DNA from: Actinobacteria bacterium IMCC26207
GTDB lineage: Bacteria; Actinomycetota; Acidimicrobiia; Acidimicrobiales; Microtrichaceae
Direction of reading: 5' to 3'
NCBI GenBank assembly: GCA_001025035.1
Contig: LCZK01000003.1
Span: forward strand, 124,001-188,000
Length of the DNA stretch: 64,000 nucleotides
A program made the translations under genes and the position numbers. The notes under the pieces were generated by a model, which did no database searches, had not been told where the DNA came from, and saw only the letters and a list, made by a program, of their open reading frames with translations. Position 1 is the stretch's first letter, and every line of letters starts with the position of its first letter. Below are positions 28,168-37,386 of this stretch, in pieces.

Positions 28168-28788
28168 ATGAAGAAGATTCTGATTGTCATGTCACTCACT
28201 CTTTCGCTCAGCCTGAGCAGCCTTGCGTGCTCAGCGGCAGCGCCTGGCAGTAGTACCTTCTCGCCAGGTTCACCGGCTGCGGATATCTGGATTGCCGGAG
28301 ATTCAGTTGCTGGTGGGGTTCACTACTTTCTTCAAACTCCCGGAATCTATAACGCGGCTAAGGGCGGCAACGGGTTCATCCATCAACTTGAGGGAACGAT
28401 CCCCTCGTACGTTCGCGAGCGGCTTGCCTTGCCTGCCGCCCTTGACGGGCCTAGCTACATGATTGTTCAAGGGACTGTGACGGACTATCAGTTCAACTTC
28501 GAAGAGGTCACCGCAACCATGGCGGCATTCGAAGCGGAACTCTTGGCTCGTGGAATAGTGGTGATCTGGCTAACCACACCCGTTGGAAACTACCCGGCCA
28601 TGCCGCAGTGGCTTGAGCGAACAAACGGATGGATGCTGCAACGTCAGTACGTCATGGATTGCAACACTGCCACAGTCAGATACGCAGGGTTCCCTGACCA
28701 GATTCACCCAAGTCAAGACGGATTTCGCGCCTATGCCGCATGCATTGATTCCAAACTCGCCGAAACCATTGCACAAATAGAGAACTAA
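28168..28788 (+). CDS. SGNH/GDSL-like lipoprotein
   Basis: 206 aa. Signal peptide with lipobox SSLAC (Cys21). The GDS motif (Ser46) is in WIAGDSVAGG, and DQIHPS near residue 177-181 gives the Asp-x-x-His pair of SGNH hydrolases; a Gly-Asn pair (GGNGF, 67-69) could serve blocks II/III. The overall length is short for the family. It would be an extracellular esterase, lipase or glycan O-deacetylase. Next to the sugar cluster, a role in trimming O-acyl groups on surface glycan is plausible but inferred. Confidence 0.65.
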   Translation: MKKILIVMSLTLSLSLSSLACSAAAPGSSTFSPGSPAADIWIAGDSVAGGVHYFLQTPGIYNAAKGGNGFIHQLEGTIPSYVRERLALPAALDGPSYMIVQGTVTDYQFNFEEVTATMAAFEAELLARGIVVIWLTTPVGNYPAMPQWLERTNGWMLQRQYVMDCNTATVRYAGFPDQIHPSQDGFRAYAACIDSKLAETIAQIEN

Positions 28789-28823
28789 CTCACCCCAGTT
28801 TGTGCTGCCTGAGCGCAGTTCCG

Positions 28824-29567
28824 TCACGGATGCGGATTGTGGATGCGATACCAAGATGCGTCAACGATGCGACCATCGGGAAGTTCGTTTTCGCAGGTGT
28901 CAAACAAGTCGGCGCCAGCAGCTAGATAACAGCGCTGCATCGAGACGTTCTCGGCTGTGGTGCCAAGCGTGAGAACTGCAACGTTGCTTTGCCAGCACAT
29001 CTCTGCGGCGATTCGAATTGCTGCGGGGCCGACTCCTCTGCCTCTTGCTTCTGGGGCCATCCATAGACCTAAACCCGCCTCGGCAGCATGGCTAGGAGTG
29101 CGGGTGAGCGAGACCACCCCGAGAACCTGATCCTCTTTACCTGGTTCGGTCACCATGATGAATCCACGTTGCGCCATGAGCAGCGGATCACGACTCATGC
29201 TTGCGATTCCTTCGACATCTTGTTCTGACCAACCCATGGCGCGGATGACTTCCTCGTCGATGGTGTTCGCTACTGCGTCCGCCTCTGCATCGGCGAGGTT
29301 CATGTGCCGCAGGACTACTTGATCGGTCCTCCACGAACCCAAGTCCACCTCTGGGCCAGCTAGCGATTGAATTTCGGGGCGCTGTTTGAGTGCCCGAGTA
29401 GCAAGCAGAATGCCGATCGCGCCGCCGATGCCTAGGGCAACAGGAAGCGGCCACTTCGCTGACCAGGACAACAGCGCCCCGATCAGAGCGCCGATTCCTC
29501 CGAACGCAAGGCATAACAGCAACCAACCGGTGGGAGATTTCTGAGCCCTCGCAACGATCTGGTTCAC
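28824..29567 (-). CDS. GNAT acetyltransferase with N-terminal membrane segments
   Basis: 247 aa. Two hydrophobic segments (about residues 14-36 and 40-58) precede a GNAT domain. The domain shows VLRHMNLADAEADAVANTI at its start, the acetyl-CoA loop ARGRGVGPAAIRIA, and AENVSMQRCYLAAGADL, the RimJ/RimL-like ending. The arrangement would tether the enzyme to the inner face of the membrane. The substrate is unknown. The gene is 65 bp from the tRNA-Gly gene, same strand. Confidence 0.75.
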   Translation of the reverse strand: MNQIVARAQKSPTGWLLLCLAFGGIGALIGALLSWSAKWPLPVALGIGGAIGILLATRALKQRPEIQSLAGPEVDLGSWRTDQVVLRHMNLADAEADAVANTIDEEVIRAMGWSEQDVEGIASMSRDPLLMAQRGFIMVTEPGKEDQVLGVVSLTRTPSHAAEAGLGLWMAPEARGRGVGPAAIRIAAEMCWQSNVAVLTLGTTAENVSMQRCYLAAGADLFDTCENELPDGRIVDASWYRIHNPHP

Positions 29568-29632
29568 AGTCTTGCTCCGCTGTTCGCTGCGCTCGCACCC
29601 GCTCCAAGAGGGAGGCGGGAGTTGAGTTTGAG

Positions 29633-29703
29633 AGCGGGTGAAGGGAATCGAACCCTCGTCAACAGGTTGGAAACCTGTGGCTCTACCATTGAGCTACACC
29701 CGC
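29633..29703 (-). tRNA. tRNA-Gly (anticodon TCC)
   Basis: Cloverleaf on the minus strand: acceptor GCGGGTG/CACCCGC, D-arm GCTCAATGGTAGAGC, anticodon arm ACAGG-TTTCCAA-CCTGT with anticodon TCC, T-arm GAGGG-TTCGATT-CCCTT, discriminator T. 71 nt; CCA is not encoded. Confidence 0.95.
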
Positions 29704-29708
29704 AGTAC

Positions 29709-29747
29709 CACTAAAGATGAAGATACAAGATCTTCACGGCTCTAGTG
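29709..29747. promoter_or_regulatory. Nested inverted repeat upstream of tRNA-Gly
   Basis: TGAAGAT (29718-29724) pairs with ATCTTCA (29730-29736) around a 5-nt loop, and CACTA (29709-29713) with TAGTG (29743-29747) outside it. It lies just 5' of tRNA-Gly on the minus strand, in a 176-bp gap with no gene, so it could be a promoter-region site or a terminator. Confidence 0.25.
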
Positions 29748-29879
29748 ACGCCAAGAAGGTAGCAGCAGCGCCGCATCAGCGTGCACTCTCGCCAAAAATG
29801 TCACTGCTGCAGTGGTAGGTTGTGAAGATGTTTGGCGTCATTGTGGCGCTCAGCCACAACTCACGGAGGTAGTTTCAAC

Positions 29880-30305
29880 ATGATCGCACCGGTGGAATAC
29901 ATGATCGTCGGATTCGACGGCAATCACTTCAATGGAGAGATCGTTCCGGCAATCGTCGATCTTGCAGAGTCTGGCCTGATCAAAGTGCTCGACATTGTCT
30001 TTATCCTCAAGGATGGCAACGGCGATGTCACTGCAATCGAGTTTGATGACTTAGAAGAACTTGAACCCTTTCAGGACCTCACCGGTGGTCACCCCGGTCT
30101 GTTAAGTGAAGAGGATCTCTTCCTTGCCGCCGAGGTGCTCGAGCCCAACACCTCTGCAGCGTTCTTTGTCTGGGAAGATTTGTGGGCAGCCAATTTTGCC
30201 AAAGCGATCCTTGAGTCCGGCGGCACCATGTTGAAGGGGGAGCGGATTCCTCATCAGGTGGTCGTCGAAGCGCTCGAGTTTGATGCCCAAAGAACTGACG
30301 GCTGA
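29880..30305 (+). CDS. DUF6325-like protein
   Basis: 141 aa from ATG 29880 with a GGAGGT site upstream; the longer in-frame start at 29832 lacks a site. Sequence FNGEIVPAIVDLAESGLIKVLDIVFILKDGNG and NTSAAFFVWEDLWAANFA fit a family of small soluble actinobacterial proteins (DUF6325/DUF1269-like) commonly found next to SHOCT proteins, as here. Function unknown. Confidence 0.7.
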   Translation: MIAPVEYMIVGFDGNHFNGEIVPAIVDLAESGLIKVLDIVFILKDGNGDVTAIEFDDLEELEPFQDLTGGHPGLLSEEDLFLAAEVLEPNTSAAFFVWEDLWAANFAKAILESGGTMLKGERIPHQVVVEALEFDAQRTDG

Positions 30306-30407
30306 CATCAGCTCTCTGGTTCATTTTGTCTAATGGATAGTGAAGTCATAACTGAAACCAACCCAGCTGCCTGCAACTAGGTAGCTGCAAATCAAGGAGT
30401 GTGAGAT

Positions 30408-30707
30408 ATGCGTGGAGGAATGAGAAGAGGACGGCCAGGCCTAGTGGGAACAGTTGCCCGCACAGCAGTAATCGCCGGAACTGCAACCGCAGTAGCGGGT
30501 GGAGTTCGCAATCACCAGAACGAAAAAGCAGAGCAGGCACAGCAAGCTCAGCAGCCACAAGAAGCACCTGTTGCACCTGCACCAGAGGCACCCGCAGCAA
30601 TCGAGGGTGACACCATTACGCAGCTGAAGCAGCTTGCAGAGCTAAAAGATCAGGGAATCCTGACTCAAGCCGAGTTTGATGCCCAAAAAGCAAAGCTACT
30701 GGCCTAG
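30408..30707 (+). CDS. Small SHOCT-domain protein
   Basis: 99 aa: basic N-terminus (MRGGMRRGRPG), a short Ala/Gly/Val-rich hydrophobic stretch, a Gln/Ala/Pro linker, then a C-terminal SHOCT domain (ITQLKQLAELKDQGILTQ, EFDAQKAKLLA). SHOCT is a short helical oligomerisation or membrane-associated domain. It follows the DUF6325-like gene by about 100 bp, a pairing I have seen described in actinobacteria, so the two may act together. Confidence 0.75.
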   Translation: MRGGMRRGRPGLVGTVARTAVIAGTATAVAGGVRNHQNEKAEQAQQAQQPQEAPVAPAPEAPAAIEGDTITQLKQLAELKDQGILTQAEFDAQKAKLLA

Positions 30708-30724
30708 GTCAGCACTTCGTATGG

Positions 30725-31624
30725 TCAAGGGGCGAGGGTGCGGCTGCCTAATTGGGCAGCCCACTCTTCGTCTGTGACTGTCGCAGGTTCAGTAGTTGAA
30801 ATGAAGTCGAGCAGGACCTGCGCAAAATGTGCAGGTTCTTCATCTTGTGGGAAGTGTCCTGAACCCTCAAAGATCTCTAGCCGACTGCCTGGGATTGCTG
30901 CGTGCGTGTCGTACGCATGCGAGACCGGAATAATTGGGTCCTTGTCTCCCCAAACGATCAACGTGGGCAACGTCGAGGCTAGGTAGAGCTTGTCTGCAGC
31001 GCTCACGCGTTGGCCTTTGTGATCCACCACTGATTTAAGTGTGTGCAGAAAGGCGCTTCTGGTATCGGGGTCGATGAGGGAGCAGTAACTGCGCCACATC
31101 TCAAGCGCCGACGGGGCGGGGGTCAACCCGAATTTGCCGAAGATCCCAACAGCTGCGTTCACAGCATCTCGGTAGATGGGTTGAAAGGCCAGAGGGAGCA
31201 GCAGATCGACCCCTGGAAGCGTGAGACCGCGCAGCAACGGCATGACTTCTTCACCGAGTCCACCGGCGCAGACCAGAGCTAGGCGTTCGCAGCGCTCCGG
31301 GTATTGGTAACAAAACTGCAGCGCTATTCCGCCACCGAGGGATTGGCCGACCACGCTGACACGTTGATGACCAAGGGTGCTTAGCAGGTCTCTCAACATG
31401 CTCGCCTGCGCCCCGAGTGAGTAATCGCCTCGTGGTTTATCTGATCTGCCGTGGCCGGGCAGGTCTGGAGCCAAGTAGGTGACCTCAGCAGAGATCAGCG
31501 GAAGAATTGGTTTCCACATGGAGGAACTGCCTGCCATACCGTGGATGAGCAGCACCACGGGACCCTCTCCGCCAGTGCGGTATGCAATTTCGTGGCCATG
31601 AACGTTCACGGTTTTTAGCGCCAT
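30725..31624 (-). CDS. Alpha/beta hydrolase
   Basis: 299 aa. Oxyanion HGMAGSSSMW, nucleophile elbow GQSLGG (Ser95), acid in VWGDKDPIIP and His in GSGHFPQDEEP, so the Ser-Asp-His triad is complete. The fold and lid size resemble haloperoxidase/epoxide hydrolase-like and meta-cleavage hydrolases. No signal peptide. Lies alone between the SHOCT gene and tRNA-Pro; the substrate cannot be told. Confidence 0.88.
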   Translation of the reverse strand: MALKTVNVHGHEIAYRTGGEGPVVLLIHGMAGSSSMWKPILPLISAEVTYLAPDLPGHGRSDKPRGDYSLGAQASMLRDLLSTLGHQRVSVVGQSLGGGIALQFCYQYPERCERLALVCAGGLGEEVMPLLRGLTLPGVDLLLPLAFQPIYRDAVNAAVGIFGKFGLTPAPSALEMWRSYCSLIDPDTRSAFLHTLKSVVDHKGQRVSAADKLYLASTLPTLIVWGDKDPIIPVSHAYDTHAAIPGSRLEIFEGSGHFPQDEEPAHFAQVLLDFISTTEPATVTDEEWAAQLGSRTLAP

Positions 31625-31730
31625 CTAGCCCTCCCCTTCCTGCTCAACTCAGCCTAGGCCTCTGAGCCGAATTGGGCGGTAGCTTCGCCGAGAAATCCAA
31701 CTCCTAGAAGGCCTCAGAGTAGAAGAAATA

Positions 31731-31807
31731 TGGTCGGGACGGAGAGATTTGAACTCTCGACCCCCTGCTCCCAAAGCAGGTGCGCTACCAAGCTGCGCCA
31801 CGTCCCG
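31731..31807 (-). tRNA. tRNA-Pro (anticodon TGG)
   Basis: Minus strand, 77 nt with encoded CCA. Acceptor CGGGACG/CGTCCCG, discriminator A, D-arm with GCGCAGCTTGGTAGCGC, anticodon arm CCTGC-TTTGGGA-GCAGG (TGG), T-arm GAGAG-TTCAAAT-CTCTC. Confidence 0.96.
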
Positions 31808-31887
31808 TCCCTTCACCTTACAGCTTGAGCGCGAGGCCAAAGATTCCTGTGTGCATGGCTGATGTCAGAACAGTGCAGCGGAGGCAC

Positions 31888-31893
31888 TACGAT
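31888..31893 (+). promoter_or_regulatory. Possible -10 box for trigger factor, leaderless start
   Basis: TACGAT fits the actinobacterial -10 pattern TAnnnT and ends 10 bp before the trigger-factor ATG, with no ribosome site between. This would give a leaderless transcript, common in actinobacteria. No good -35 was found. Confidence 0.3.
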
Positions 31894-31903
31894 CCACACC
31901 CTG

Positions 31904-33301
31904 ATGAAGTCAACAATCGAGCCCGCAGAGGGCAACAAGGTCAAAGTCATAGTCCAGATCGATGATGCGGAGTTGGAACCCTCAGTAGCGAAAGCCTGGC
32001 GGGAGATTGCTAAAGAGGTTCGTTTGCCAGGTTTTCGTCCCGGCAAGGCGCCTCGCAAACTGCTCGAGCAGCAGTTCGGCAGCGAGTACGCACGATCAGA
32101 AGCGCTCAAGCAGGCCGTGCCCGAGTTCTATAGCCAAGCAGTCATCGAGGCGGACGTTGATGTCATTGCGGCACCCGAGCTCGAGATCACTGAGGGCGAA
32201 GAGTCGGGCGACGTCACCTTCGAAGCAGTGGTCGAAACTCGACCACTGGTACAAGTAGCTGGCTATGACGGACTGCGCGTCGAGGTGCCACGGGCCTCTG
32301 CCACCCAAGAAGAGGTGGACGAACAGATCGACCGCATGCGCGGGCAGTATGGCGAGTTGACCGAAGTCGAGCGCGTGGCTGCAGATTCGGATTACGTCAC
32401 GATTGACATCTCGGGAACTCAAAACGGTGAAGAAGTCGAGGGTCTCTCAGTTGAGGATTACCTCTATCTCGTAGGGTCGGGAATGGTTGCGACCGAGTTC
32501 GATGAGCATCTCGTTGGAGCCCAGGCTGGAGATGAACTCGACTTTGATGCAGATCACCCGGACCCAGAGGAAGAAAAAGTCCAGTTCCATTTGGTGGTCA
32601 AGAACGTCAAAGAGCGAGTGTTGCCCGAACTCACTGATGAGTGGGTAGCTGAAACCACTGAGTTTGAGTCGGTTCAGGACCTTCGCACTGATACCCAAGA
32701 GGGGCTTTCAGGCGCCCGAGAGCAAGAAGCACGCATTGCGGTTCGAACCAATATCGGTGTGGAACTTGCAAAGCTTGTGGACGTCGAGGCACCGGATTCG
32801 CTCGTGAATTCCGAGGTGCAGGCTCGTCTGCAGAATCTTGCTTACCAATTGCAGGGGCGTGGGATCCGTATTGAGGATTACCTGCAGATGACTGGTCGCG
32901 ATCCAGAGGCCTTTACTGCAGAGCTGAAGGAGTCTTCAGAAGAGGCGGTCAAGGTTGATCTAGCGCTGCGGGCAGTGGTCCTTGCCGAGGGAATCGAAGT
33001 CTCTGAGGCCGAGATGGATGAAGAGATTCTTTCGCTGATCGGCGAAGCTGACCTGAGTTTGGAAGAAGCTCGTGAGGAGCTGCGCAACGGGGGTCAGCTC
33101 TCGGCTGTACGATCTGATCTGGCAAAGCGCAAAGCATTGGAGTGGTTAGTTGAGCGCAGCGAGGTAGTCGACCCCGATGGTGTTGCATTGCCTCCCGAGT
33201 TGCTTGCACTCCCAGAAGAAGAGAATTCCGACCAGGATCACGACCACGCAGGTCATGACCACGACCATGATCATGACCACGCCGGTCACGACCACGACTG
33301 A
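31904..33301 (+). CDS. tig: Trigger factor
   Basis: Ribosome-bound chaperone and prolyl isomerase, 465 aa from ATG 31904. The ribosome-binding domain carries [19 protein letters not shown], an FKBP-like domain follows (about 155-235) and then the helical substrate cradle. The C-terminus is Asp-His rich (alternating DHDH, about 21 residues), a potential metal-binding tail not found in model trigger factors. It leads the tig-clpP-clpX run, 23 bp before clpP. The long in-frame start at 31862 is less likely. Confidence 0.93.
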   Translation: MKSTIEPAEGNKVKVIVQIDDAELEPSVAKAWREIAKEVRLPGFRPGKAPRKLLEQQFGSEYARSEALKQAVPEFYSQAVIEADVDVIAAPELEITEGEESGDVTFEAVVETRPLVQVAGYDGLRVEVPRASATQEEVDEQIDRMRGQYGELTEVERVAADSDYVTIDISGTQNGEEVEGLSVEDYLYLVGSGMVATEFDEHLVGAQAGDELDFDADHPDPEEEKVQFHLVVKNVKERVLPELTDEWVAETTEFESVQDLRTDTQEGLSGAREQEARIAVRTNIGVELAKLVDVEAPDSLVNSEVQARLQNLAYQLQGRGIRIEDYLQMTGRDPEAFTAELKESSEEAVKVDLALRAVVLAEGIEVSEAEMDEEILSLIGEADLSLEEAREELRNGGQLSAVRSDLAKRKALEWLVERSEVVDPDGVALPPELLALPEEENSDQDHDHAGHDHDHDHDHAGHDHD

Positions 33302-33324
33302 CCTCTCGGTCGAGGAGAACACAG

Positions 33325-33987
33325 ATGAGTTCACAAAATCTTCAGCCACTCTTGAGCCCACAGAACTACATGGTTCCAAATGTGATCGAACAGACCAGTC
33401 GGGGAGAGCGCTACTCCGACCTGTTTTCTCGGTTGCTCAGAGAAAACATCATTTTCTTGGGAACTCCAATTGATGACACCATCGCAAATCTGGTATGCGC
33501 TCAGCTGTTGTTCTTGGAGTCAGAAAACCCGGACAAGGACATCAGCATCTATATCAATAGCCCGGGCGGAGACATCAACGCTCTGATGGCGATTTATGAC
33601 ACGATGCAGTACATCCGTCCAGAGATCACCACCCTGTGCTTCGGCCAAGCTGCCTCTGCCGCTGCGGTGCTCCTTGCAGCGGGAAGCCCTGGCAAGCGCA
33701 TGGCCCTGCCAAATGCTCGTGTGTTGATTCACCAGCCCTATGCGCAAAGCGGTTACGCCCAGGTTTCAGACCTCGAGATCGCAGCGAATGAAATCCTTCG
33801 ACTGAAAGAAACTTTGGAGCGCGTGCTCTCGCGTCATACCGGTCAGACCATTGAGAAGATCGCAAAAGACACTGATCGCGACTATGTCCTGACTGCTGCC
33901 GAGGCCAAGGAGTACGGCATCATCGATGAGGTCATCGAGGAGCGGGCACTTGTCGACAACTCGGGAGCAATCACCGCAGTCAGCTGA
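33325..33987 (+). CDS. clpP: ATP-dependent Clp protease proteolytic subunit
   Basis: Serine protease barrel, 220 aa. Ser111 (FGQAASAAA), His136 (LIHQPYAQ) and an Asp in KDTDRDY form the triad; [10 protein letters not shown] is the family oxyanion loop. GAGGAGA lies before the ATG. A propeptide of about 15 residues is likely removed. It is the only clpP at this locus, unlike the clpP1-clpP2 tandem of many actinobacteria. It is followed by clpX after about 90 bp. Confidence 0.95.
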   Translation: MSSQNLQPLLSPQNYMVPNVIEQTSRGERYSDLFSRLLRENIIFLGTPIDDTIANLVCAQLLFLESENPDKDISIYINSPGGDINALMAIYDTMQYIRPEITTLCFGQAASAAAVLLAAGSPGKRMALPNARVLIHQPYAQSGYAQVSDLEIAANEILRLKETLERVLSRHTGQTIEKIAKDTDRDYVLTAAEAKEYGIIDEVIEERALVDNSGAITAVS

Positions 33988-34079
33988 TACATCGGCAAGA
34001 ATGTTCTACCGGTGCTGTTTGCTCATCGGTAGACCGTGCATCGATATGTCAGAGACAGACTGAGGACTGAGGGTTTAGC

Positions 34080-35357
34080 GTGGCCAAGTTTGGTGATGGA
34101 GGAGAGCTCCTAAAGTGCTCGTTCTGTGGAAAATCGCAGAAGCAAGTCAAGAAACTCATTGCAGGCCCCGGCGTGTACATCTGTGATGAGTGCATTGATT
34201 TGTGCAACGAGATCATCGAGGAGGAACTTGCGGAATCAAGTGAACTCTCTCTGGATGAACTTCCAAAGCCAGTCGAAATCTTTGAGTTCCTCGAGGACTT
34301 CATTATTGGTCAAGACCAAGCTAAAAAGATTCTTGCGGTAGCGGTCTACAACCACTACAAGCGAGTTCAGCATGGTGCACGTCCCGGATCTGAAGATATC
34401 GAGTTGGCGAAATCCAACATCATGATGATCGGGCCAACGGGTTGTGGAAAGACCTTCCTGGCTCAGACCTTGGCCAAGATGTTGAACGTGCCGTTCGCAA
34501 TCGCAGATGCAACTGCTCTCACCGAAGCCGGATATGTGGGAGAGGATGTTGAGAACATCCTGCTGAAGTTGATTCAAGCAGCCGACTTCGATGTGAAAAA
34601 GGCCGAGACTGGCATCATCTATATCGACGAGATCGACAAGGTGGCCCGAAAGTCCGAAAACCCGTCCATCACCCGTGACGTTTCTGGTGAAGGCGTGCAG
34701 CAGGCGCTGCTCAAGATTCTGGAAGGAACTACTGCATCGGTTCCTCCTCAAGGTGGTCGCAAGCATCCTCATCAGGAGTTCATTCAGATTGACACCACCA
34801 ACATTCTGTTTATCTGCGGCGGCGCATTTGCTGGTCTGGACAAGATCATTGAGCAGCGCAGCAATCGCAAGGGGATTGGATTTGGTGCGGAGATTCGTTC
34901 GGTACGCGAGCGCTCCGAGAGCGATCTCTTCTCGAAGGTGCTACCCGAGGACCTCCTCAAGTTTGGTCTAATTCCGGAGTTCGTTGGCCGGCTTCCAGTC
35001 ATCGGCGTTGTAGACAGCTTGGATCGAGATGCTCTGATCCGAATTCTGGTGGAGCCAAAGAATGCACTCGTCAAGCAGTATCAGAAGTTCTTTGAGCTTG
35101 AAGACGCCGAACTTGAGTTCACCGAAGATGCCCTAGTTGCAGTTGCGGAACTCGCCCTGGTGCGTGGCACGGGGGCTCGCGGCCTGCGGTCGATTCTTGA
35201 AGAAGTGCTGCTCGGAGTGATGTACGAACTGCCCTCGCGGACCGACGTGCACCGTGTAGTTATCGATGCTGACGTGGTAGCCCGAAAGAGTGAGCCTCAG
35301 CTGATTGCCCGTTCCGCCAAGCCGCGTACTGCTCGTCCAAAGCGCGCAGCATCCTGA
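34080..35357 (+). CDS. clpX: ATP-dependent Clp protease ATPase subunit ClpX
   Basis: AAA+ unfoldase, 425 aa, GTG start. N-terminal zinc finger (Cys13, 16, 35, 38), Walker A GPTGCGKT (118-125), Walker B IIYIDEID (179-186), pore loop GYVGEDVEN and sensor/D2 domain ending [18 protein letters not shown]. It hands substrates to ClpP encoded upstream. A basic tail follows the core. Confidence 0.96.
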   Translation: MAKFGDGGELLKCSFCGKSQKQVKKLIAGPGVYICDECIDLCNEIIEEELAESSELSLDELPKPVEIFEFLEDFIIGQDQAKKILAVAVYNHYKRVQHGARPGSEDIELAKSNIMMIGPTGCGKTFLAQTLAKMLNVPFAIADATALTEAGYVGEDVENILLKLIQAADFDVKKAETGIIYIDEIDKVARKSENPSITRDVSGEGVQQALLKILEGTTASVPPQGGRKHPHQEFIQIDTTNILFICGGAFAGLDKIIEQRSNRKGIGFGAEIRSVRERSESDLFSKVLPEDLLKFGLIPEFVGRLPVIGVVDSLDRDALIRILVEPKNALVKQYQKFFELEDAELEFTEDALVAVAELALVRGTGARGLRSILEEVLLGVMYELPSRTDVHRVVIDADVVARKSEPQLIARSAKPRTARPKRAAS

Positions 35358-35371
35358 CCTAGCTGCCAGAA

Positions 35372-36688
35372 GTGGATATCGCTGAAGCTTTGAGGTGGCA
35401 CGACTCCCGCCTCAATCATGAGACTGCAACTACTTCGATTGCGGCTGGAAGAATCGCAGGGTTGTCCCTGGCGAGTATGAGGGAACTCATGTCGCTACTA
35501 GGGGATCCGCAGCAGGACATCCCCGTCATTCACATCACTGGAACGAACGGCAAGGGCACCGTTGCTGCCATGGTCACATCGTTGTTGCAGGCAAGCGGTC
35601 TGACAGTGGGGACGTATACGAGTCCACACCTGCGCAGGGTCAACGAACGAATCAGCAGAAATGGTTCCGAGATCTCTGACCTTGACTTAGCCGAAGTCCT
35701 GTCCGGTATTGCTGCAGTCGAGCCATTACTAGCGGTGCAGCCAAGCTGGTTTGAAGTGATCACGGCCGCTGCGTTTCGCTACTTCGCCGAGGCCCCCGTA
35801 GATGTTGCAGTCATCGAGGTGGGGCTCTTAGGTCGCTTAGATGCCACAAATGTGGCCGATGCTGCCGTGGCTGTAGTGACCTCAATCCAAGGAGATCACA
35901 CAGATTTCGCGCCGGGCTGGGAACTGGCTGTGGCCGGAGAGAAGGCAGGGATCATCAAGGCGCAGAGCATTGCCGTCATTGGAGAGGTTGACCCTGACCT
36001 TGCTGAAGTGTTTGTTGCTGAAGGTCCTGAATCTCTGGTTCGGCTTGGAGTCGATTTCGCGCCAGTAAACGATCAGGTTGCCATCGGCGGACACCTTGTT
36101 GACCTTCAGGGCGTGTTCGGCCGCTACGAGCAACTGTTTCTTCCCCTGCATGGTGCCCATCAGGTTGCCAATGCATCTATTGCTGTTGCGGCAGTGGAGT
36201 CATTCTTTGGAACGGCATTGGATGCAGAAGTTGTTGCCGAGGGGTTTGCATCGCTCAAGCTTCCTGGTCGCTTCGAAGTCTTGCGCTATGGCCCCTTGGT
36301 TGTGGTAGACGGGGCGCATAACGCCGATGCACTCAGGGCTTCTGCAAGGACTCTTGAAGATGAGTTTGCGCCCGCGGGTACCCGAATCATTGTGCTGGGT
36401 TTGCTTGCGGGTCGAGACCCTGACCGCTCCGTCGCAGCAGTATCAGAACTGCGCCCTGATCTTATTTTGTGCTGCAGCTTGGATGGCAGCCGAGGCGTGT
36501 CCGCTGCTGTCTTGGCCGCTGCTTGTGCCAAGCGAGGCATAGCTCACGAGACAGTCGGTGACCCCGCATCGGCCGTGGCTCGGGCACTCGCGCTAGCTGC
36601 AGAAGAAGATGTGGTGTTGATAACGGGATCGTTCAGGATGTTCGAGCCAGCGCAAACAGTGGTTCTCTCGTTTGACTCACAGAACTAG
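35372..36688 (+). CDS. folC: Folylpolyglutamate synthase/dihydrofolate synthase
   Basis: Adds glutamate to folates, 438 aa. P-loop GTNGKGT (57-63), TYTSPHL for folate contact, EVGLLGRLDATN and VVDGAHN in the Mur-ligase-like C-domain. GTG start 14 bp after the clpX stop. In many actinobacteria valS lies between these genes; it is absent here. Confidence 0.93.
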   Translation: MDIAEALRWHDSRLNHETATTSIAAGRIAGLSLASMRELMSLLGDPQQDIPVIHITGTNGKGTVAAMVTSLLQASGLTVGTYTSPHLRRVNERISRNGSEISDLDLAEVLSGIAAVEPLLAVQPSWFEVITAAAFRYFAEAPVDVAVIEVGLLGRLDATNVADAAVAVVTSIQGDHTDFAPGWELAVAGEKAGIIKAQSIAVIGEVDPDLAEVFVAEGPESLVRLGVDFAPVNDQVAIGGHLVDLQGVFGRYEQLFLPLHGAHQVANASIAVAAVESFFGTALDAEVVAEGFASLKLPGRFEVLRYGPLVVVDGAHNADALRASARTLEDEFAPAGTRIIVLGLLAGRDPDRSVAAVSELRPDLILCCSLDGSRGVSAAVLAAACAKRGIAHETVGDPASAVARALALAAEEDVVLITGSFRMFEPAQTVVLSFDSQN

Positions 36689-36701
36689 CAAGCTTCAAGG
36701 C

Positions 36702-36716
36702 GTGAGCCGGCCTCAC
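36702..36716 (+). terminator. Small hairpin after folC
   Basis: GTGAG-CCGGC-CTCAC, a five-pair stem, 13 bp after the folC stop and without a T-run. The gap to ndk is 124 bp and shows no other signal. Confidence 0.25.
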
Positions 36717-36812
36717 AGAGCTCGCAAGCGCTGACTGCAGACCCAGAACGCAGCGGATCCTCGCTGCCTGAGTGCCTCAGTTCGCCTTCAGGCCCAGTTG
36801 ATGCGTAGCGTG

Positions 36813-37226
36813 ATGAACGTGAATCAGACATTTATCATGTGCAAACCCGATGCAGTAGAACGTGGACTCGTCGGCGAGATCATTACTCGGATCGAACGAA
36901 AGGGATTGAAGATCCTGCGAATCGATCTTCGAGTCCCGGACCGCCCGCTTGCAGAGGCTCACTACGAGGAGCATGCAGACAAGCCGTTTTACGGAGAGTT
37001 GGTCGACTTTTTGACCCGCGGCCCAGTAGTGGCGCTCGTGGTCGAGGGCCCTGAGGACCAGACTTTTCACTTGATGCGCACCTTGATTGGCAAAACCCAA
37101 GTCGCTGAGGCGCAGCCGGGTTCAATTCGTGGCGATTTCGCAACAACCACGAATGAGAATCTGGTGCACGGGTCAGATGGACACGAGGCTGCGGCCCGTG
37201 AGATTGCTCTCTGGTTCCCATCCTGA
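36813..37226 (+). CDS. ndk: Nucleoside diphosphate kinase
   Basis: Exchanges the gamma phosphate between nucleotides, 137 aa. The phospho-His is His119 in NLVHGSD, with KPDAVERGL near the N-terminus. Start at ATG 36813 fits the family; in-frame starts upstream (36798, 36801) and GTG 36819 exist and none has a strong ribosome site. Confidence 0.93.
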   Translation: MNVNQTFIMCKPDAVERGLVGEIITRIERKGLKILRIDLRVPDRPLAEAHYEEHADKPFYGELVDFLTRGPVVALVVEGPEDQTFHLMRTLIGKTQVAEAQPGSIRGDFATTTNENLVHGSDGHEAAAREIALWFPS

Positions 37227-37342
37227 GTGTTCCCGTAGTTGACCGCTTGGCCAGCCACGGATCCATTTGTTACAGTTGTGTTGCGAACTTGGTAAGGTGC
37301 GTTTTCTGATCACCTAGCCGAGTCTGCTCAGCGCCCCATTTT

Positions 37343-37370
37343 GCCCCTGTTCCATGCAGGTTGCAGGGGC
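37343..37370 (+). promoter_or_regulatory. Leader hairpin upstream of mreB
   Basis: GCCCCTG (37343-37349) pairs with CAGGGGC (37364-37370), 14-nt loop, ending 6 bases before the mreB ribosome site at 37377. It could end the ndk transcript or control mreB translation. Confidence 0.35.
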
Positions 37371-37386
37371 TAGCGTGAGGACCCTT

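Noticed and set aside
29633-31807. tRNA-linked mobile element attachment site
   Set aside because: Neither tRNA-Gly nor tRNA-Pro is followed by an integrase or by a repeated tRNA 3' end in the window.
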